From Deltaproteobacteria bacterium (GTDB lineage: Bacteria; Myxococcota_A; Polyangia; Polyangiales; Ga0077539): a DNA stretch of 64,000 bases. The notes under the pieces are model-generated. The model saw only the letters and a list, made by a program, of their open reading frames with translations, did no database searches and was not told where the DNA came from. This document shows positions 15,292 through 25,108 of this stretch, one piece after another. Made by a program: the position numbers and the translations under genes. Each line of letters begins with the position of its first letter. Within the stretch, counting starts at the first letter, position 1. Location: NCBI GenBank assembly GCA_030694465.1, contig JAUXYJ010000002.1:1-64000 (forward strand). The letters run 5' to 3'.

Positions 15292-18200
15292 TCACAACAG
15301 CGACGTGACCCGCGCGACGTCGCCGCGCAGAAAGCGCAGAGCCTCTTGAAAGTGCAGGGTGAGCAGGGGCTTGGCGCTCCCCCACTCGGTCGCGATGGAC
15401 AAGATCCCGTGCGCGACTCGGGCGAGCCGGATTCTCTTCTCGACTTGGATCGGAGGCACGCTCGCGAGCGACGCGAGACACTGGCCAAACACCTCCCGAA
15501 GCGCTCGGGCGGCGGCGTGCTTTTGGCACACGTCCGAGAGCGCGCGACCGTTCTGCCGCTCGTGCTCGGTGTAGCGCTGAAGCTCTTTGCTCAAGACCTG
15601 CAGACCCATCGCAGCAAAGAGCCTCGGGGCGACCTCAAGCAGGTAGTCGTCCTCGGGGCTCTGTGCGGTAAGCGGCTCGGGCTCGGTCGCTCCAGGACTC
15701 GGAAACACCGCAGCGCGATCGGGCTCCCACCCGACGGACATGGACAGCAAGAGCGCCTGCAGTTGTGCGAGCGACTGCGCATCGTAGACGCCCTCTGCGC
15801 AGGGCGAGAACACAAAGCCCATGCACGTCGCGAGCGTCCGGAGGTACGGCAAGGGCCCCTGCGCCACGGTCGCCAGAAGACCGCGCATCCGGTCGCGAAC
15901 CTCGGTCGAGGTGAAGTACAACAGGGACTCTGCCAGCCACTGGCTGTGCAGCTGTCCAAACGACTCGGGCACCTCTGCGTTAGGCACCTGGATCCGAAGC
16001 AGCGGCTCGATCCCGCGCTGCCCCGCGAACTGCTGCACCGGCGTCCACACCGGAACCAACAGCTGCAAGACCGTCGTCGCTCCGAACTCTCCCCGCGAGC
16101 GAGCGACTTCGTCAGCGATTTTCCAAGCAATTCGTGACTTATCCGCGTCCGGCGAAGTGAGACCGCCGACCGCGAGCTTCACCATCTCATGGCACACGTC
16201 TGCGTGCGTCTTGAGCGCCTGGCGCTGCGCCCACTCGTTGGCAAACAAGCTCCTCGCCTCGGGGCTCGCGGTGTCGAGCAAGAGCCGCAAGATCGCCTTG
16301 TGCAAAAAGACCTGAATCGCCCATCGACGCTTGGGCTCGAGCAAGATCCGCAGGACCGCTACGACCTTGTCCATCGCGACCCAAGAGTGCAGGTTGGTCA
16401 GGATCGACGCGGTCGTGCGCTGCGAGGTCGCGATCACCTCGGGGCTCAGCAAATACGCAAGCACAGACCACGCGGCGTCTGTCTGAAATACACAGAGAAT
16501 CACCGTCTCGAGCAGCAGCTCGCGCCCGTCATCCGCGGGCGACTCTGGGCGCGGCTCGCCCGGTGTCTCTTGCGCGGCGGGCGTGCGCTGCAAGAGCCTC
16601 CGCAGCAGCGCGATGACCTCGACGTGGCTGGACGCCGGCGACTGCACAAAGTCCGCGACGTCTCGCGAGCGTGCCTGCGGGCTGTGCTCGATCGTGAGCG
16701 CGGACTCGAGCGCGGCCACGGTGTACGTCCGCATGGTCCGCCCGTTAAGTGTAGGCCAGAGGTTAGACGCGACCGCGAGCGGAGCACGTGCGCGCGCCTC
16801 GGTGTCTTTGAGCGCAACAGCGCTCCACGCCGGGTCGAAGACACCATAGAGCTCGCCGCGTGTCTTCCACGTGTAGTCCAGCAGCAGGTCATCGCGAAAC
16901 GAGACGAGGTCGTCTTGGACGAGGTACGCCGCGCTCGGCGTCTGTTGCAACAGCGCACACGCGCTTGTGCACCGACGCTCGGGCTGCGAGCCGGACTCGA
17001 GCACATCGGCGTCGCGGACCGCTCCCTCGGCGATGAGGTACGCGGCCTGCGCGACGCTCAGCGCACCGAGCATGGGCGTCCGTCCTTGCCCATTGCGAAG
17101 CTCGACCCAGCGCGGATAGATCCGCTTGGCCGTGTCCGACAGCGAGAGCCGGATCGAGGCACTCAACAGCCGCTCGCACGCCCTCGCCAACAGCGGGAGC
17201 TCGTACCAGAGCGAGCCCTGCGGGCACTGCCCACGGACGGCTTCGAAGAGCGCCAAGACCTGACGAAGCTGGCTCGCGTCGAGCGTGGGCGCATCGAGTG
17301 AGTCCACCATCGCTTCGAAGAAACGCACGAGCATCGGCGCGTCGAGCCACTGCGTCCGCGCGAAGGCAAAGAGCGCGAGTGCTCTCCGAAGCAGCGTCGA
17401 ATCCGCGCTGGTGCTCGCGGGAAAAGCCCTCGCACTTGTGAGCTCATCGCGCGCCGATGGTGAAGCGCCGCCCGGCTGCGCGACGGCACCGAGCGCGTCG
17501 ACCAAGAGATCCACAGCGTGTGCCACTTCGAAGCGCGGCGCGGTCTCGGACTCGCGAAGATCGTGCCGTGTGTAGAGCCCGATCCTGACCTCGTCGAAGC
17601 GGCTCTTTCCCGCGCGAAAATGCGTGCGAAGAAAAGGGAGATACTGCGCGAGCCACGCCTCGGGGACCGTGCGCTCGCGGGGCATCGTGCAGCCCTGCAG
17701 CGGCCAGACAAACGACTGCGAGCCTTCGTCACCGTGCAGTGTACGCACGACGATCGAGTCCAGAAGGACGGCACAATGGACCCAGCGGCGACGCGCTTCG
17801 AGCAGAGGCTTCTCGAGGCCAGACGTCAGGGCGCGGGACAAGATCGCTGCGGCGATGCTGCGAAAAGCGTTCTTGGCGACGGAGTCGCGCTTGGAGACAT
17901 CATCACGGAGCATTTTTTCGAGCGCTTCACAGAGCGCGCCGAGGTCCGCGAGCGCCCCACCCTGAGGATCCTCCCAGACGCTCTGGAGCGAGCGCGTGAC
18001 CAGCGCGGCCATGCGCTCAATCAGCCACTGGTACACCAGGGGCCGATGCAGCCCGGCCTCGTTGCGGATCCGACGCGCGACGTACTCGACCGAAGACGCG
18101 AGCGCAGCGAGGCTGTGCTGGGAGCGGTTGAGCAGCGCGACGTGCGCTTGGATGCGCAGCGCAGGGTCGCGGTCCGAGGTCGCCTCTTCGAGCAACGCGC

Positions 18201-20628
18201 GCACCGCAGGGTCCGCGATGTCCCCGTGTTTAAGCAGGTATTTCTCACGCACGAGGGCCGCTGGCGGCTCGCGATCGAGGACCTCCATCAGCCAGCCCGC
18301 GCGCGCAAAAGCGTCGGCGACGGCGTCAAACTCGTTGGCCTTCAACAACGCGACGCCTGCGTCCAGCAGACGCGGTTTCTCTTGCGCGAGCACGCTCGGC
18401 GGGAGCGACAAGCACTCGAGCAGGTACTCATTGAATTTCTTGTCGGTGCGCTTGGGTAGCTTCTCGCCAAACTTCTCTCGCTTGTAGAGCGCCCACACGC
18501 GAGAGGACAGCGCGACGTCGGTCTCGCGCAGCGCGCACGCGGCCCGCAGCGAAGTGAGAAGCGAGAGCGCGGTGCCAGACCAGAGCTTGTGCGTGTTGAC
18601 ATCGAAGAACACAAACGCTGTTTGGTTCTCACGGTTGACCGACGCAACGAACCCGAGGCGCTCTGCCTCGATGGGCACTTTCACGCGCTCGACGAGCTCA
18701 CGACAGAAGTCCAAGAGCGCTATTTTAGCTGCAGAAAACCTCGCCAAGTGATGCACTGCGCTCACGCGTCCGAGCGCGGGTGCGAGCTGGCTGTGCTGCG
18801 CTGCCGTGACATAGCCCTCGCGCGCCGGGTCAAACACCAGGCACGCCGAGGCCCTGCGCAGCGCCGCGACGGCGAGGGTCTCGAGCGAAGCGCGCAGCGA
18901 CGCGACCGCCCGCGAGCCCACAGTCGGCTCGGCGTCGGCAAACTCAAGCTCTGCGCGGTCAAAGAGCTCTCGCGTGGCGTCCGCGAGGTCTGCTGCGACC
19001 GCGAGCTGCACGACCGGATCGCACTGCTGGCCGGGCGCGTTAAAGACCGACGCGATGTGATCGACGAGGATCGTCAGGTAGGGCACATACGACGTGATCG
19101 AAGACCGCGCAGACCGGGGGCTGCATCGGTTGAGCGACAACGCCGCTCGCTTCGAGACGGCCTTCGCTTGCTCAAGCACGCGCCCAAGCGCGCTGCGCGT
19201 CCAGAGCGTCCAGAGCTCGGGTGCGGTCTTGCGTTGCGCGTAGCGCGCGATGACAGTGGGTGATGGCGTGGTTCGTTCGTGCAGCGCGAGCCACGCGCGG
19301 ACCGCCTGAAGTGCGAGACGATTCTGCGTCCATCGGGCGAGGTCAAAGAAGCCCTCGAAGGACTGAAGTGCTCTCTGTGTTGGGTCTTTGTCGGCGCTCG
19401 TCCGAAGATCCCAAAACGCCTCTTCGGACACTGCGTCGAAGGCCTCGCAGGCGAGGTCTGTGAAGAGCTGCTTGGCAGAGTCTCGTCGAGCGCCCTTCGA
19501 GAGCAGCGTCTCGCATAGGCTCCGACGAGGCTCGGTGAAGGCCCATCCACGCGCGGTCTGCGTGACGCTCGACCGCAACAGCGCGAGCTTGTCTTGGGCA
19601 TTGAGCCGGCAGAGCAGGCGCTCACACGGGAGCACGCGCGAGACGCCTTCGTAGGGGCCCTCCCAGGCCCCGCGCTGAGAGAGCTCTTCGAGGTAGCTGC
19701 GTACCACAGGCGCAACGCTGGGAGCGAGCTCAAGGGGCTGGTGCTCTTCGCAGAGCGCGACGAGCGCGAGGACGTCGGCGGAGCTCAGTTCGTGCGCGTG
19801 GGACTCGAACGCGCGAAAGAGTTTTCCTTTGCGAATGGGGTCATGCGTGTGGGTCTCGAACATGCCTCGCAGATGCGCGAGGTACACGGACCCGAGGTGT
19901 GGCCAACTTCGCAACCCAAGGCTCTCGATCTCTGCGATCTCGCTCGCGGATCCGTCGGAGAGCAACGCGGCCACGACCTCGGGATTGGCCCAGTAAAACA
20001 TCGAGAGCGGCGCGAGCTTCTTCTCAATCAATTGCCCTACGAAGCGCTGTCGGTGAGGCGAGCGCTTGCATACCCCCAGAATGGCTTTTCGCGACGCGTC
20101 CACGGTGCCAAGAAAGACCGCCTCAAGCTCGTCGTCCGTGAACACCGGCGAGGCGACCATGGCGTCTAAGAAGGTCCGAAAGAGCACGGTGCTGCGGGTG
20201 GCCTGATATGCATAAAACAGCTCGACGCCCAGGCTTCCGAGACGCGGCAGAGTCACCGCCAGCAAGCGCACGAGGTAGTACCGCTCGGGGTCAAGCTGGC
20301 GGCTGGATTCGCCGCTCAGTGAATCGAGGATGGCCTCATCGTCAGCCCCCGCGGCACCGTCGAGCGCTCGGCCCGCGCGAAAGCACGCGTCAAAGAGCCC
20401 GCGCACCAACCGGTCGCGCGAGGGGCTCTCGCAGAGCGCCTTGAGGACAAACTCGATTCGCCCCGCGAAGGGCAGGGTCTCGAGGACCGTGATCACCTGC
20501 GAGACCGTGACAGAGTCGCTCTGTGGGCCTCGGAGCTGCTCGGCGAGCCTCTGCGCTTGGGCGCGCTTGGGCTGATCGCCCGCGAAACCTCCGATCAGAC
20601 CGAAGGCAATCGAAGTGGACTCGCTCAT
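15292..20628 (-). CDS. Giant helical-repeat protein of unknown function (1778 aa)
   Basis: Start MSESTSIAFGLIGGFAGDQ with GGGAGC about ten bases upstream, overlapping the stop of the 90-aa gene (ATGA). The sequence is almost wholly helical in pairs, with Leu/Ala periodicity typical of ARM/HEAT-like solenoids. One segment stands out near residue 680: ERLGFVASVNRENQTAFVFFDVN, strand-rich like a small SH3 or OB-type barrel embedded in the solenoid. There is no signal peptide, membrane segment or nucleotide-binding motif. A scaffold for a large assembly is the natural inference. It could be part of a two-gene system with the 90-aa protein. I do not recognise a family. Confidence 0.75.
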   Translation of the reverse strand: MSESTSIAFGLIGGFAGDQPKRAQAQRLAEQLRGPQSDSVTVSQVITVLETLPFAGRIEFVLKALCESPSRDRLVRGLFDACFRAGRALDGAAGADDEAILDSLSGESSRQLDPERYYLVRLLAVTLPRLGSLGVELFYAYQATRSTVLFRTFLDAMVASPVFTDDELEAVFLGTVDASRKAILGVCKRSPHRQRFVGQLIEKKLAPLSMFYWANPEVVAALLSDGSASEIAEIESLGLRSWPHLGSVYLAHLRGMFETHTHDPIRKGKLFRAFESHAHELSSADVLALVALCEEHQPLELAPSVAPVVRSYLEELSQRGAWEGPYEGVSRVLPCERLLCRLNAQDKLALLRSSVTQTARGWAFTEPRRSLCETLLSKGARRDSAKQLFTDLACEAFDAVSEEAFWDLRTSADKDPTQRALQSFEGFFDLARWTQNRLALQAVRAWLALHERTTPSPTVIARYAQRKTAPELWTLWTRSALGRVLEQAKAVSKRAALSLNRCSPRSARSSITSYVPYLTILVDHIASVFNAPGQQCDPVVQLAVAADLADATRELFDRAELEFADAEPTVGSRAVASLRASLETLAVAALRRASACLVFDPAREGYVTAAQHSQLAPALGRVSAVHHLARFSAAKIALLDFCRELVERVKVPIEAERLGFVASVNRENQTAFVFFDVNTHKLWSGTALSLLTSLRAACALRETDVALSSRVWALYKREKFGEKLPKRTDKKFNEYLLECLSLPPSVLAQEKPRLLDAGVALLKANEFDAVADAFARAGWLMEVLDREPPAALVREKYLLKHGDIADPAVRALLEEATSDRDPALRIQAHVALLNRSQHSLAALASSVEYVARRIRNEAGLHRPLVYQWLIERMAALVTRSLQSVWEDPQGGALADLGALCEALEKMLRDDVSKRDSVAKNAFRSIAAAILSRALTSGLEKPLLEARRRWVHCAVLLDSIVVRTLHGDEGSQSFVWPLQGCTMPRERTVPEAWLAQYLPFLRTHFRAGKSRFDEVRIGLYTRHDLRESETAPRFEVAHAVDLLVDALGAVAQPGGASPSARDELTSARAFPASTSADSTLLRRALALFAFARTQWLDAPMLVRFFEAMVDSLDAPTLDASQLRQVLALFEAVRGQCPQGSLWYELPLLARACERLLSASIRLSLSDTAKRIYPRWVELRNGQGRTPMLGALSVAQAAYLIAEGAVRDADVLESGSQPERRCTSACALLQQTPSAAYLVQDDLVSFRDDLLLDYTWKTRGELYGVFDPAWSAVALKDTEARARAPLAVASNLWPTLNGRTMRTYTVAALESALTIEHSPQARSRDVADFVQSPASSHVEVIALLRRLLQRTPAAQETPGEPRPESPADDGRELLLETVILCVFQTDAAWSVLAYLLSPEVIATSQRTTASILTNLHSWVAMDKVVAVLRILLEPKRRWAIQVFLHKAILRLLLDTASPEARSLFANEWAQRQALKTHADVCHEMVKLAVGGLTSPDADKSRIAWKIADEVARSRGEFGATTVLQLLVPVWTPVQQFAGQRGIEPLLRIQVPNAEVPESFGQLHSQWLAESLLYFTSTEVRDRMRGLLATVAQGPLPYLRTLATCMGFVFSPCAEGVYDAQSLAQLQALLLSMSVGWEPDRAAVFPSPGATEPEPLTAQSPEDDYLLEVAPRLFAAMGLQVLSKELQRYTEHERQNGRALSDVCQKHAAARALREVFGQCLASLASVPPIQVEKRIRLARVAHGILSIATEWGSAKPLLTLHFQEALRFLRGDVARVTSLL

Positions 20629-20897
20629 GAATTTTGCTCCCGGATTTGCACGCTGAGATGAGGGTGGGTCGCGCGCAACACGTCCGTGAGGATCTGGCAT
20701 GCGATCGCGCAAGTCACGCGCGACCGCGTGGCGATCGAAGCGCGTCCTCGGAGCGACCTGCACGCGCGAGCTGCGTCGCCGCTTCGCACCGCGTCCAACC
20801 AGGGATTCAAGTCATGCGCCCACTGCGCGAGCGTGTCGTAGAGCGCCTCGATCGAACACACTGGATTTTCGCCGGGAGGCTTGGGCACGCTCGCCAT
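20625..20897 (-). CDS. 90-aa protein coupled to the giant protein
   Basis: MASVPKPPGENPVCSIEALY... ends ...LSVQIREQNS, with the stop TGA inside the ATGA start of the 1778-aa gene. Its 3' end carries the ribosome binding site of that gene. Contains a helical core (DTLAQWAHDLNPWLDAVRSGDAARACRSL) and TCAIACQILTDVLRATHPHLSV. The tight coupling, not similarity, supports it as real. Function unknown. Confidence 0.65.
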   Translation of the reverse strand: MASVPKPPGENPVCSIEALYDTLAQWAHDLNPWLDAVRSGDAARACRSLRGRASIATRSRVTCAIACQILTDVLRATHPHLSVQIREQNS

Positions 20898-21278
20898 CAG
20901 AGCCACGACAGTAGTGCGCAGGGTGCGGTCAGCAGCCGTGAAAACCGCGACGCGGCCATGAGCGCCCAACGGGCCCCTTCGCATCTTCGCCCCGCTGCCA
21001 CTGCGCTCGATGTGCACACTGCGCAACGCCGCAGGGTTGCCACAGAGCCCCATGGCGCCCCTGCGCAACCCCGCCGCGCTGCCACTGGGCTCTGTGCACA
21101 CTCGGTGACTCTCTGCAGGGTGCATGGGGCCCTCAGCGCGCGATTGGCACACTGAGTGGAGCCCCCCACGCAACCCCCTGCCCGCTCCCCCCGATAGGGA
21201 TCCCCACTGCCCGGCCGCGCTCGCCCTCGCGCGCACTCACTCCTCTGCCCGGCAGCCCTCCCAAGGACCCCCATCCCC
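20898..21278. other. Divergent intergenic region
   Basis: 381 bases between the start of the 90-aa gene (minus) and the Cys-rich lipoprotein (plus). Mostly occupied by 42-bp-period element D. No promoter stands out. Confidence 0.5.
20996..21145. repeat. 42-bp-period dispersed element, locus D
   Basis: Variant first unit at 20996-21037 (with GATGTGCACAC), core unit at 21038-21079, then a diverged unit and a terminal part. It is the only locus placed between divergent genes and the most worn. Confidence 0.75.
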
Positions 21279-23324
21279 ATGAACCTCTCCAAGAATTCTC
21301 TCTGTTGCGCTGCCCTCTTCGCCCTGTCCGCGTGCGGTCAACCCGCCGAGCTCGACCCTGACAGCGCCTCCCCACGCGATGCCTCGGTCACCGACGCGAC
21401 CCTGCGCGACGCCACCACCTCCCCGCTCGACGCGCCCCCCGAGCAGCTCTCCGACGCCACCCTGCGCGGTCCCGACGGCACGCTTGAGAGCCCCGACAGC
21501 GCCACGGACGGCGCCACTGCCCTAGACACCCTTTCTAGCGGTTCGGACGCCTCCCAAGACGCCCCGGACGCTCGCAACACCCCAGATGGGACCCGCCCGC
21601 CGCTCGTCTGCGCCTCGGGGACTGCCAATTGCAACATGAGCGAGCACGACGGCTGCGAGGTGATCCTGGGCACCACGGGCAACTGCGGCGGGTGCGGCGA
21701 CGCCTGCATTGCGGGGCCTCACGCCTCGCCGCGCTGTGCTTCGGGGACGTGCCAAATCACCTGCGATATGGGCTTTGGCGACTGCGACGGAGACCCCCGC
21801 AATGGGTGCGAAATCGACCTTAACCGCGCGCCCGAACACTGCGGTCGCTGTGCCAACCGCTGCGGCGGCGGAGCCAACGCAAACCCAGTGTGCGCGGGCG
21901 GGCTCTGCGGGCTGAGCTGCAACGCGGGCTTCGCCGACTGCGACATCTCGCTGGCCAACGGCTGCGAAGCGGACCTCAACAACAACGCATCCCACTGCCG
22001 CACCTGCGGCAACGTCTGCGCGGCCCCAGCCAACGCGACCGGAACCTGCGGCGCTGGAGCATGTGACTTTCGCTGCAACGTCGGGCTCAACCGCTGCGGT
22101 GCGCAGTGTGTTCGACCCGACGATCCCGCGTTTGGCTGCGGTACGTGCACAGCGTGTCCGATGGCCGCCAACGCCACGAGCATGGCCTGCGGCGCGACCG
22201 GGTGCATCCCGTCTTCGTGCGCGGTGGGCTACAAGCTCTGCGGGACCCAGTGTGTGGCGATCAGCAACCCTGCCTATGGCTGCACAGGGAGCTCGTGTTC
22301 GACCTGCATTTTGCCTGTCGGAGCGTCTGCGATGATGTGCCAGGGTGGTGGCTGCGCGATCGCAAGCTGTGCTGCGGGCTTTAAGCTCTGTGGGGGCAAC
22401 TGTGTGTCCGTGTCACTGCCGCAGTACGGCTGTAGCGCAAGCACGAGCTGTACGTCTTGCGCCGTGCAAAACGCGGCGGCCGTTTGCAACGCCGCGGGAG
22501 GCTGTGACTACGCGATGTGCAACAACGGCTGGCGTGACCTCGATGGCAACCGCGCCAACGGGTGCGAGACCGCGGCGCCGTCGACCATCGCGGGCCTGCG
22601 CGTGTGGCTCTCGACCCGCGAGCCGGGCTCGCTTGTGACCAACAATTGCACAGCGTTTGCCACCGAACAGTGCGTCTCACGCTGGAACAATCTCGCCGAC
22701 CCCGCCAACCCCGCGACGGTCTCGGGCAACCAGCCCATCGCGTGGTTTCCCAACGGCGACGGGACCGCACGCGAGGTCTTGATCAACGGGCAATTATTTC
22801 ACGACAGCGGGATGATTTATTTCGCGTTCGCGCCTACGCAAAACCGGCAGTTCTCGCTGGGTCTCTCGGCCGTCACCAACTCGCACTACACCGCGTACAT
22901 CGTCGACATGCCCATGCGCGCGGACTCTACGCATGCCCTCGCATGCACGCCCGACTCGGTGTTTGACACCAACGGGGCATTTCACTTGGGCTGGGCTTCT
23001 CCTACGCAAATGCGCTTGGGGCACTACAACAACGACCTCAACCTCACCACCACCGAGACGCTCTTTCGCCCGCGCCTACTCATCGCGAGCCAGTCCCCCA
23101 CCGGCCGCACCCTCTCACGCACCAACGCCAGCGGAACGCTCTCTGCCAGTGACAGCAACACCGGCCTCGTGACCCACTCGAACAACTGCACCATTGGCCG
23201 TGGGCTCGACAACACAAACAAGTACATGGGGGCCATGTACGAGATCCTTCTGTTTAACCGCGCCCTCACCGCAACCGAGCAAAACACCGTGCGCACGTAC
23301 ATCTCGCGCCGCTACGGGATCTGA
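21279..23324 (+). CDS. Cys-rich surface lipoprotein with C-terminal LamG-like domain
   Basis: 681 residues. Signal MNLSKNSLCCAALFALSACG with lipobox LSAC. A low-complexity linker rich in Asp, Ala, Thr and Ser reaches about residue 105. Then come about nine Cys-rich repeats to residue 430, of the form GxCxxxCxxGFxDCDxxxxNGCE, typical of delta-proteobacterial surface proteins and likely disulphide-bonded. The last 240 residues (TIAGLRVWLSTREPGSLV ... YMGAMYEILLFNRALT) look like a concanavalin/LamG jelly roll, a sugar or protein binding fold. The final 64 bp of coding DNA, up to the codon before the stop, is repeated perfectly at 24390-24453. Confidence 0.85.
   Translation: MNLSKNSLCCAALFALSACGQPAELDPDSASPRDASVTDATLRDATTSPLDAPPEQLSDATLRGPDGTLESPDSATDGATALDTLSSGSDASQDAPDARNTPDGTRPPLVCASGTANCNMSEHDGCEVILGTTGNCGGCGDACIAGPHASPRCASGTCQITCDMGFGDCDGDPRNGCEIDLNRAPEHCGRCANRCGGGANANPVCAGGLCGLSCNAGFADCDISLANGCEADLNNNASHCRTCGNVCAAPANATGTCGAGACDFRCNVGLNRCGAQCVRPDDPAFGCGTCTACPMAANATSMACGATGCIPSSCAVGYKLCGTQCVAISNPAYGCTGSSCSTCILPVGASAMMCQGGGCAIASCAAGFKLCGGNCVSVSLPQYGCSASTSCTSCAVQNAAAVCNAAGGCDYAMCNNGWRDLDGNRANGCETAAPSTIAGLRVWLSTREPGSLVTNNCTAFATEQCVSRWNNLADPANPATVSGNQPIAWFPNGDGTAREVLINGQLFHDSGMIYFAFAPTQNRQFSLGLSAVTNSHYTAYIVDMPMRADSTHALACTPDSVFDTNGAFHLGWASPTQMRLGHYNNDLNLTTTETLFRPRLLIASQSPTGRTLSRTNASGTLSASDSNTGLVTHSNNCTIGRGLDNTNKYMGAMYEILLFNRALTATEQNTVRTYISRRYGI
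23258..23321 (+). repeat. 64-bp perfect direct repeat, left copy
   Basis: Identical to 24390-24453. This copy is the 3' end of the 681-aa lipoprotein gene, encoding the end of the LamG-like domain up to its last residue. Confidence 0.95.
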
Positions 23325-23615
23325 CAGCGCTGCGCATTCGCTCGGGCCATCTTCGGCAAGTTGAAGCTGATTGCCCAGCGAGTCAGACACGGAGCAGCGG
23401 GCGGTGGGGGGGTTGCGCAAAGAGCACACGGGGCCGCAGCGACGTACGTGGTGCAGTGGGCTCTCTTCCGCAACCCGTTGCTCATTCGCGCCGACCTTCT
23501 CTTGCCCTGTCGCCCGCTGCCCCGCGCACGCAGCTGCGTCTCTTTGCGCTCTTCACGCAAGCTCTGCCATTTCGCAGACAGAATCCATTGTTCTCTTGGA
23601 CGCGCTAGCCAGACC

Positions 23616-24362
23616 TCACGCGTCCTGGTGAATGCCCATGGCGGCCCTTAGCCCGGCGTAGTTGCGATAGAGAATCCGATCAAACTGCGCACCGGTGATC
23701 TCTGCGGGCACACATACACACTCAAGCAGCGCGCGCTGCAGCTGCTCGTACTGCGTCGCGTTGGACTGCGTGTTTTCGGGTGTGAGCACCCCGGCCGCTG
23801 CGAGCACATTGAGCACTCGGACATCAAACGCGATGAGGTCACGCCCTAGGTCCAGCTCGATCAGAAAATCTCTAGCGCCCTTAAGGCCGATGTACGCGAG
23901 ATCGCGCGAAACACGTTTGACCCGCGAGGCATCCTCGGCCATCGCGGCGAGCCGCGAGAGGTACGCAGCTGCGCCTCCACAGGTGACAACAAACTCAAGG
24001 TTCGCGACGAGCGCTTGGGTCTTTTTGCACGACGCTGCATCGCCAGTAACATACCGAACGCCGTGCTTGTGCAGGACCTTGTGGATCGCGACTGCGCGCG
24101 CGGCGGCTGTGAGCGGTGAGAGTGCCAGAATGCTGATTTGCGCGAGGTCACCCGAGGCCACGATCACATCCCAACGCGCGCTGCTCCCGACGACGCAGAC
24201 CTGCGCGACGATCGCGCGCCAAAGGGCCTCGTCATCCATCGACTTCCATCGATCCTTCGGCGGAAAAAACGGCCGCGCTCGAGAGAGAAAATCCTCGCAA
24301 GTGCAGATCGCGATGAGTCGCTTTGCAGCGGCCGGAGGGATCCATGGCGAGGTGGGCTTCAT
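23616..24362 (-). CDS. HhH-GPD-like DNA glycosylase family protein
   Basis: 248 residues. A helical protein with the stretch GLKGARDFLIELDLGRDLIAFDVRVLNVLAAAGV, which fits the helix-hairpin-helix plus Gly/Pro-Asp region of endonuclease III/AlkA-type proteins; the Asp of IAFDVRV lies where the catalytic Asp is expected. The usual Lys of bifunctional glycosylases is not obvious and there is no C-terminal Fe-S cluster. The gene stands alone between two 64-bp direct repeats, on the strand opposite its neighbours, as if inserted. Assignment is by pattern and should be treated as probable. Confidence 0.55.
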   Translation of the reverse strand: MKPTSPWIPPAAAKRLIAICTCEDFLSRARPFFPPKDRWKSMDDEALWRAIVAQVCVVGSSARWDVIVASGDLAQISILALSPLTAAARAVAIHKVLHKHGVRYVTGDAASCKKTQALVANLEFVVTCGGAAAYLSRLAAMAEDASRVKRVSRDLAYIGLKGARDFLIELDLGRDLIAFDVRVLNVLAAAGVLTPENTQSNATQYEQLQRALLECVCVPAEITGAQFDRILYRNYAGLRAAMGIHQDA

Positions 24363-24389
24363 CGATCGCCGAGGTTACTCCAGCGCAGG

Positions 24390-24453
24390 CCGCGCCCTCA
24401 CCGCAACCGAGCAAAACACCGTGCGCACGTACATCTCGCGCCGCTACGGGATC
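24390..24453 (+). repeat. 64-bp perfect direct repeat, right copy
   Basis: Orphan copy of the 3' end of the 681-aa gene, 28 bases beyond the start of the HhH-GPD-like gene. It has no stop at the matching position and is a non-functional fragment. Confidence 0.95.
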
Positions 24454-24517
24454 AGACCCCCCCAGCGCCGCCGCTCTCGCGAGACATCCTCGCGGTTGAG
24501 TGCGACGATGTAGCGCT

Positions 24518-24979
24518 ATGGCAAGAGCCCTCAGACTCGCCGTGGGGACCTTCGTGAGGGTCCCGCTCGCGGACAAGACCTTCGGCTACGGGAGGGTCCT
24601 CTCGGATCCGTACATGGCCTTCTATCGCTACCGAACCGAAGAGCCCTCTGAAGATCTCACGGCGATCGCCGCGCAACCGATCATGTTCATCCAGGCCGTG
24701 CGGCTCGTGAGAGGCCACGACTGGATTGTTTTGGGCGACAGAGCACTTGAGGACGAGCTCGCCAAGCCCGTCGTGAGGTTTATGCAAGACCTCGCGGACT
24801 ACCGAAAGTGCACGATCTTTGACTCTGTGGGCCTAGAGAAGCAGGTCGAACCCGAGGCCTGCATCGGCATCGAACGCGCCGAGGTCTGGGACCCTCATCA
24901 CATCGCACAGCGCTTGCTCGACACCTTCATGGGTCAACCCAACGTCGCCGAAGTCCACGCGCGCGTACGACTCCGCTAG
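24518..24979 (+). CDS. Imm26-family immunity-like protein
   Basis: 153 residues from MARALRLAVGTFVRVPLADK. The pattern G-F-V-R-V-P-L-x-D-x-x-FGYGRVLSDPYMAFY, then PIMFIQAVRLVRGHDWIVLGDRAL, then a P-V-V-R-F segment matches immunity protein 26 as I know it. Such proteins neutralise polymorphic toxins, usually encoded just upstream; no toxin is seen here, so it may be an orphan or may protect against foreign toxins. The in-frame ATG at 24500 is less likely. Confidence 0.65.
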   Translation: MARALRLAVGTFVRVPLADKTFGYGRVLSDPYMAFYRYRTEEPSEDLTAIAAQPIMFIQAVRLVRGHDWIVLGDRALEDELAKPVVRFMQDLADYRKCTIFDSVGLEKQVEPEACIGIERAEVWDPHHIAQRLLDTFMGQPNVAEVHARVRLR

Positions 24980-25108
24980 CACCCCCACGCGCTGCTCCAT
25001 GGCAGGGACTCGCGGCCCACCGCGACTTCGATTTTGACCAGTGATTTCAATGGTCCATCGCGCTCGCAAACGCAACCGACCGTCCCGCTCTTTGCGGCCG
25101 CGATTGTT

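Noticed and set aside
15305..15325. A further palindrome copy at the end of the giant gene
   Set aside because: Only the central GCGACGTCGC-like part matches; the flanks differ, so it is not counted.
8473..21145. 42-bp-period arrays as CRISPR
   Set aside because: Units are directly adjacent, without unique spacers, and no cas genes are near.
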